Assembly (NCBI GenBank): GCA_035913415.1
Contig: JAMIIV010000207.1
Location: 1-64,000, forward strand
Reading direction: 5' to 3'
From: UBA5070 sp035913415
GTDB lineage: Bacteria; Fibrobacterota; Fibrobacteria; UBA5070
Length of the DNA stretch: 64,000 nt
This document shows, piece after piece, positions 61,420 to 64,000 of this stretch; position 1 is the first letter of the stretch; each line of letters begins with the position of its first letter. The position numbers and the translations under genes were made by a program. The notes under the pieces were generated by a model. The model worked only from the letters and a program-made list of their open reading frames with translations, was not told the origin of the DNA and made no database searches.

Positions 61420-62619
61420 TCAGGCCGCGCGCGGCCTCACCTTCCCGGCGGCGGCTTTCGCCCGCTCCCGTGCCGTATCCACATCGTCGGCGGTCGCGAA
61501 AGCCACACCCATGCGCCGGCGCGCAAACGACTCGGGTTTGCCGAACAGGCGCAGGTCGGATTCCGGAACGGACAGGGCCTCGGCCACACCCTCGAAGACC
61601 AAGGCCCCGGCTTCGACACCCCCGTAGATCACCGCGCTGGCGCCTGGACGCCGCAGCGACGTGTCCACGGGAAGCCCCAGGATCGCACGGGCGTGCAGAT
61701 CGAACTCCGACAATCGCTGCGTCCCCAGGGTCACCAGACCGGTGTCGTGTGGCCGGGGGCTCACTTCGGAGAACCAGACCAGGTCGCCCTTCACGAACAG
61801 CTCCACGCCGAACAATCCGCGGCCCCCCAGCGCCTCGACCACCGCCCCGGCGATGCGCCGCGCCTCGGCCAACGCCGTCGGCGACATGGCCTGGGGCTGC
61901 CAGCTTTCCACGTAGTCTCCCTGCACCTGGATGTGCCCCACCGGTTCGCAGAAGTGGGTTTCGACCTGACCCTCGGATCCGATCGCACGCACCGTCAGCA
62001 TCGTGATCTCGTAGTCGAACTCCACGAACCCTTCCACGATCACGCGCCCCTGATCGACGCGCCCGCCCTTGGCGGCGTACTCCCATGCCGCGGCCAACTC
62101 CGCCTCCGAGCGCACCACCGACTGTCCCTTGCCCGAGCTGGACATCACCGGCTTGACCACGCAGGGAAATCCGATGCCGCCCGAGGTCGCCGCCCGCATC
62201 TCCTCCAGGCTGGACGCAAAGGCGTAGGGCGACGTGGGCAGGCCCAGCGTCTCGGCGGCCAGGCGCCGGATCCCTTCGCGGTTCATGGTGAGCCGCGCGG
62301 CCCGAGCCGTGGGGATCACCTCCGCCAGACCATCCGCCTCGATGCGCTCCAGCTCGTCGGTGGCGATCGCCTCGATCTCGGGGACCACCAGATGTGGACG
62401 CTCCTTCTCCACCAGCGCCCGCACAGCGGCGGCGTCGGTCATGTCCAGGACGTGCGAACGGTGCGCGACCTGGTGCGCCGGTGCACCTGCGTAGCGGTCG
62501 GCCGCGATGGTCTCGCAGCCCAGGCGCTGGAGGGCGATCACGACCTCCTTGCCCAGCTCCCCGGAGCCCAGGAGCAGGACGCGCACGGCAGCGGGCGAGA
62601 GAGGGGTTCCAAGGTCCAC
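61420..62619 (-). CDS. purT: Formate-dependent phosphoribosylglycinamide formyltransferase
   Basis: A 399-residue ATP-grasp enzyme that makes formyl-GAR from GAR, formate and ATP in purine synthesis. RVLLLGSGELGKEVVIALQRLG is the N-terminal nucleotide domain; PVMSSSGKGQS is the ATP-grasp loop; GRGLFGVELFVKGDLVWFSEVSPRPHDTG holds the metal ligands. Length equals the family's. It does not need folate, unlike PurN. 186 bp from the repeat cluster. Confidence 0.95.
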   Translation of the reverse strand: MDLGTPLSPAAVRVLLLGSGELGKEVVIALQRLGCETIAADRYAGAPAHQVAHRSHVLDMTDAAAVRALVEKERPHLVVPEIEAIATDELERIEADGLAEVIPTARAARLTMNREGIRRLAAETLGLPTSPYAFASSLEEMRAATSGGIGFPCVVKPVMSSSGKGQSVVRSEAELAAAWEYAAKGGRVDQGRVIVEGFVEFDYEITMLTVRAIGSEGQVETHFCEPVGHIQVQGDYVESWQPQAMSPTALAEARRIAGAVVEALGGRGLFGVELFVKGDLVWFSEVSPRPHDTGLVTLGTQRLSEFDLHARAILGLPVDTSLRRPGASAVIYGGVEAGALVFEGVAEALSVPESDLRLFGKPESFARRRMGVAFATADDVDTARERAKAAAGKVRPRAA

Positions 62620-62690
62620 GGCGATCCTCCAGCGTTCGGTTGGGCAGGCAAACCTAGAAGTTCATGCCGTGCCTCGAACCCCAGAGGCGA

Positions 62691-63263
62691 TCAGAGGGTG
62701 TACCGCAACCCCACCATGGAGGTGATGGCCCAGGGGAAGCCAGGAATCATCGAGACACCCACCTCGAGACGGTCCCCCACGGTCTTCCAGGCGTCGAATT
62801 CTCCGCCGTACCACAGGAACCGGTGTTGCCAGCCATGCCAGGTGTCGTCCGAGAAGAATCCGTTGCTCCTGTAGCCCGGCAAGCCTTGCCAATCCTCGCG
62901 CAACACGAGGGTGGGTCCCAGTCCTCCTTGGATGCCCCAGTCTTTTCCACGAAGGATCCAGCCCCGCAGGCCCAGATGGAGGAAAACCTGCTGTTTGTCA
63001 GCGCAATCGCGGTACCATGCCGTTTTGGCACGCAGACCGAAGCGTTCCCAGGGCTGGACATCCCAGGCCAGGGCGCCCCCCAGTTGCAGCACCCACCATC
63101 CGTCGGGATCGAGCTTGCGCGGGTAGTAGGCGGGCTGGGTTCCCCCACCGGGATGGAAGGTCATCCCCACCACCTGCGCGGTCAGCGCCTGGGGGACACG
63201 CGGCGCGGAATCGTCGACCGAGGCCGAAAGCGGAAGGACCACTAGCAACAGGGCGGACAGCAT
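62691..63263 (-). CDS. Exported outer-membrane-type protein of unknown function
   Basis: A 190-residue protein with a signal peptide (MLSALLLVVLPLSAS). The mature part alternates aromatic and hydrophilic residues (WWVLQLGGALAWDVQPW, VFLHLGLRGWILRG, WYGGEFDAWKTVGD) and ends ITSMVGLRYTL, as expected for a small beta-barrel or barrel-like surface protein. An upstream in-frame ATG (63305) would add 14 residues without a better signal. No family. Confidence 0.6.
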   Translation of the reverse strand: MLSALLLVVLPLSASVDDSAPRVPQALTAQVVGMTFHPGGGTQPAYYPRKLDPDGWWVLQLGGALAWDVQPWERFGLRAKTAWYRDCADKQQVFLHLGLRGWILRGKDWGIQGGLGPTLVLREDWQGLPGYRSNGFFSDDTWHGWQHRFLWYGGEFDAWKTVGDRLEVGVSMIPGFPWAITSMVGLRYTL

Positions 63264-63353
63264 GCGGCCAAGGTACCTCCCGCACACCCCGAAAATCGTC
63301 GTCATTTTTTGTCCGAATTGGCCGGCGCCAGAGTCCCTCCCGCCCCGAAGCCT

Positions 63354-64000
63354 TCAGGAGGCGGTAGCGTCCAGGCCCTGATACAAGCGCCGGACGGCGT
63401 CTTCCAGCGGCGGATCGACCAGCGTGAGGTCGTCGATGTGGCACGACGCGGCGAGCCGTTCGAGCACGTCGTGGAGGCTTCCCCGCTCCAGATCCAGCTC
63501 GAACTCGCGGCGGTCGCCGGTATCGCGCGAAAGCTGCAGCAGTCCGGGCATGAAAAAATCCGCCGGCAGGTCCTTGCTTCTCAGACGGATGCGCTTGCGC
63601 TCGCCCCAACGCGAGCGCAGATCGTCCAGGCCGCCGTCGAACCCGATTTTCCCCTTGTCGATGACCACCACTCGCCGCGCCAGATGTTCGATGTCGGAGA
63701 GGTCGTGGGTGGTGAGCAAAACCGTGGTCCCCTGGCGGTTGATCTCGGCCACAAAGGACCTGATGCGGTCCTTGGCCTCGATGTCCAACCCGATGGTGGG
63801 CTCGTCCAGGAACAGCAGCGGCGGCGCGTGCAGCATGGCCAAGGAGAACTCGCAGCGCATGCGCTCGCCCAGCGACAGGCTCCGCACCGGCTGCGTCATG
63901 GTCCGGGAAATGTCGAGGAGCTCGACCAGCTCCCCCAGACGACGGTCGTAGTCGGTACGGGCGATGCCGTGGATGGCCCGCGCCATGCGGTAGGCGTCCT
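63354..64000 (-). CDS. ABC-2 type transporter ATPase, 5' end cut by the window edge
   Basis: Partial gene: the reading frame is still open at 64000. The visible part holds signature LSLGERMRC, Walker B LLFLDEPTIGLD and H-loop VLLTTHD; Walker A is outside. A C-terminal substrate-export-type extension (SRWGERKRIRLRSKD...) follows, as in drug/viologen or lipid-type ABC-2 exporters. The permease should be located further along the same strand or outside the window. Confidence 0.85.
   Translation of the reverse strand, partial: DAYRMARAIHGIARTDYDRRLGELVELLDISRTMTQPVRSLSLGERMRCEFSLAMLHAPPLLFLDEPTIGLDIEAKDRIRSFVAEINRQGTTVLLTTHDLSDIEHLARRVVVIDKGKIGFDGGLDDLRSRWGERKRIRLRSKDLPADFFMPGLLQLSRDTGDRREFELDLERGSLHDVLERLAASCHIDDLTLVDPPLEDAVRRLYQGLDATAS

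Overview
This 64 kb window is GC-rich, densely coding bacterial DNA from a diderm. It carries many lipoprotein signals, secreted beta-rich proteins, a PilB/GspE-type pilus ATPase and a capsule/LPS-type glycan locus. The best taxonomic clue is the gene at 16202-17014, which looks like TIGR02147/DUF4423, a family I associate mainly with Fibrobacter and its relatives. Several secreted proteins also end in a 'DLxGRRL'-like sorting tail. A high-GC, non-rumen Fibrobacterota is my working guess; it is an inference. I see no tRNA, rRNA, CRISPR array, transposase or prophage.

Layout. 1-371 has no confident gene. 372-6204 (minus) is a complete peptide/nickel-type ABC importer: lipoprotein, two permeases, two ATPases. 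6254-6985 is a LipM/LplA-like acyltransferase, followed by a palindromic repeat and a convergent hairpin. 7105-10014 (minus) holds a FlgO/CsgG-like secreted protein, an M18 aminopeptidase and an unknown protein. 10101-15429 (minus) is one tightly coupled run: rfbD, a zinc/manganese-type ABC importer, a DegT-family sugar aminotransferase and a membrane protein. 15678-20735 (plus) holds a VOC protein and the TIGR02147 - LamG lipoprotein - beta-propeller set. 21050-22741 is ettA. 22861-31549 holds secreted proteins, including a DUF4419 protein, a CsgG/PEGA protein and an FG-GAP-like protein. 32544-33860 is a cytoplasmic alpha-amylase. 33983-37518 (minus) is a histidine kinase - response regulator - 54-residue protein - PilB-like ATPase operon. 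37630-48230 holds mixed genes: a beta-hydroxyacid dehydrogenase, a NYN-LOTUS RNA protein, a DUF4349 lipoprotein, sseA, a short ABC-F protein, a PfkB kinase and the bifunctional NAD(P)HX repair enzyme. 49428-57944 (minus) is a surface-glycan locus with a flippase, three glycosyltransferases and several odd passengers. 58188-64000 holds an AraC regulator, secreted proteins, a TIM-barrel-like hydrolase, purT and a truncated ABC ATPase.

The most unusual structure is at 48144-49400. A second, diverged copy of the last ~60-80 bp of the nnr gene lies ~1.17 kb downstream in the same orientation. The two copies bracket a block that holds an uncharacterised membrane-protein gene (paralogue of 53168-54034) and a frameshifted piece of a glycosyltransferase 3' end, which matches the gene next to that paralogue. 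This records a segmental duplication or insertion with a 3'-end duplication of the target gene.

Thirteen adjacent gene pairs share ATGA or GTGA stop/start overlaps, so translational coupling is a general habit of this genome.
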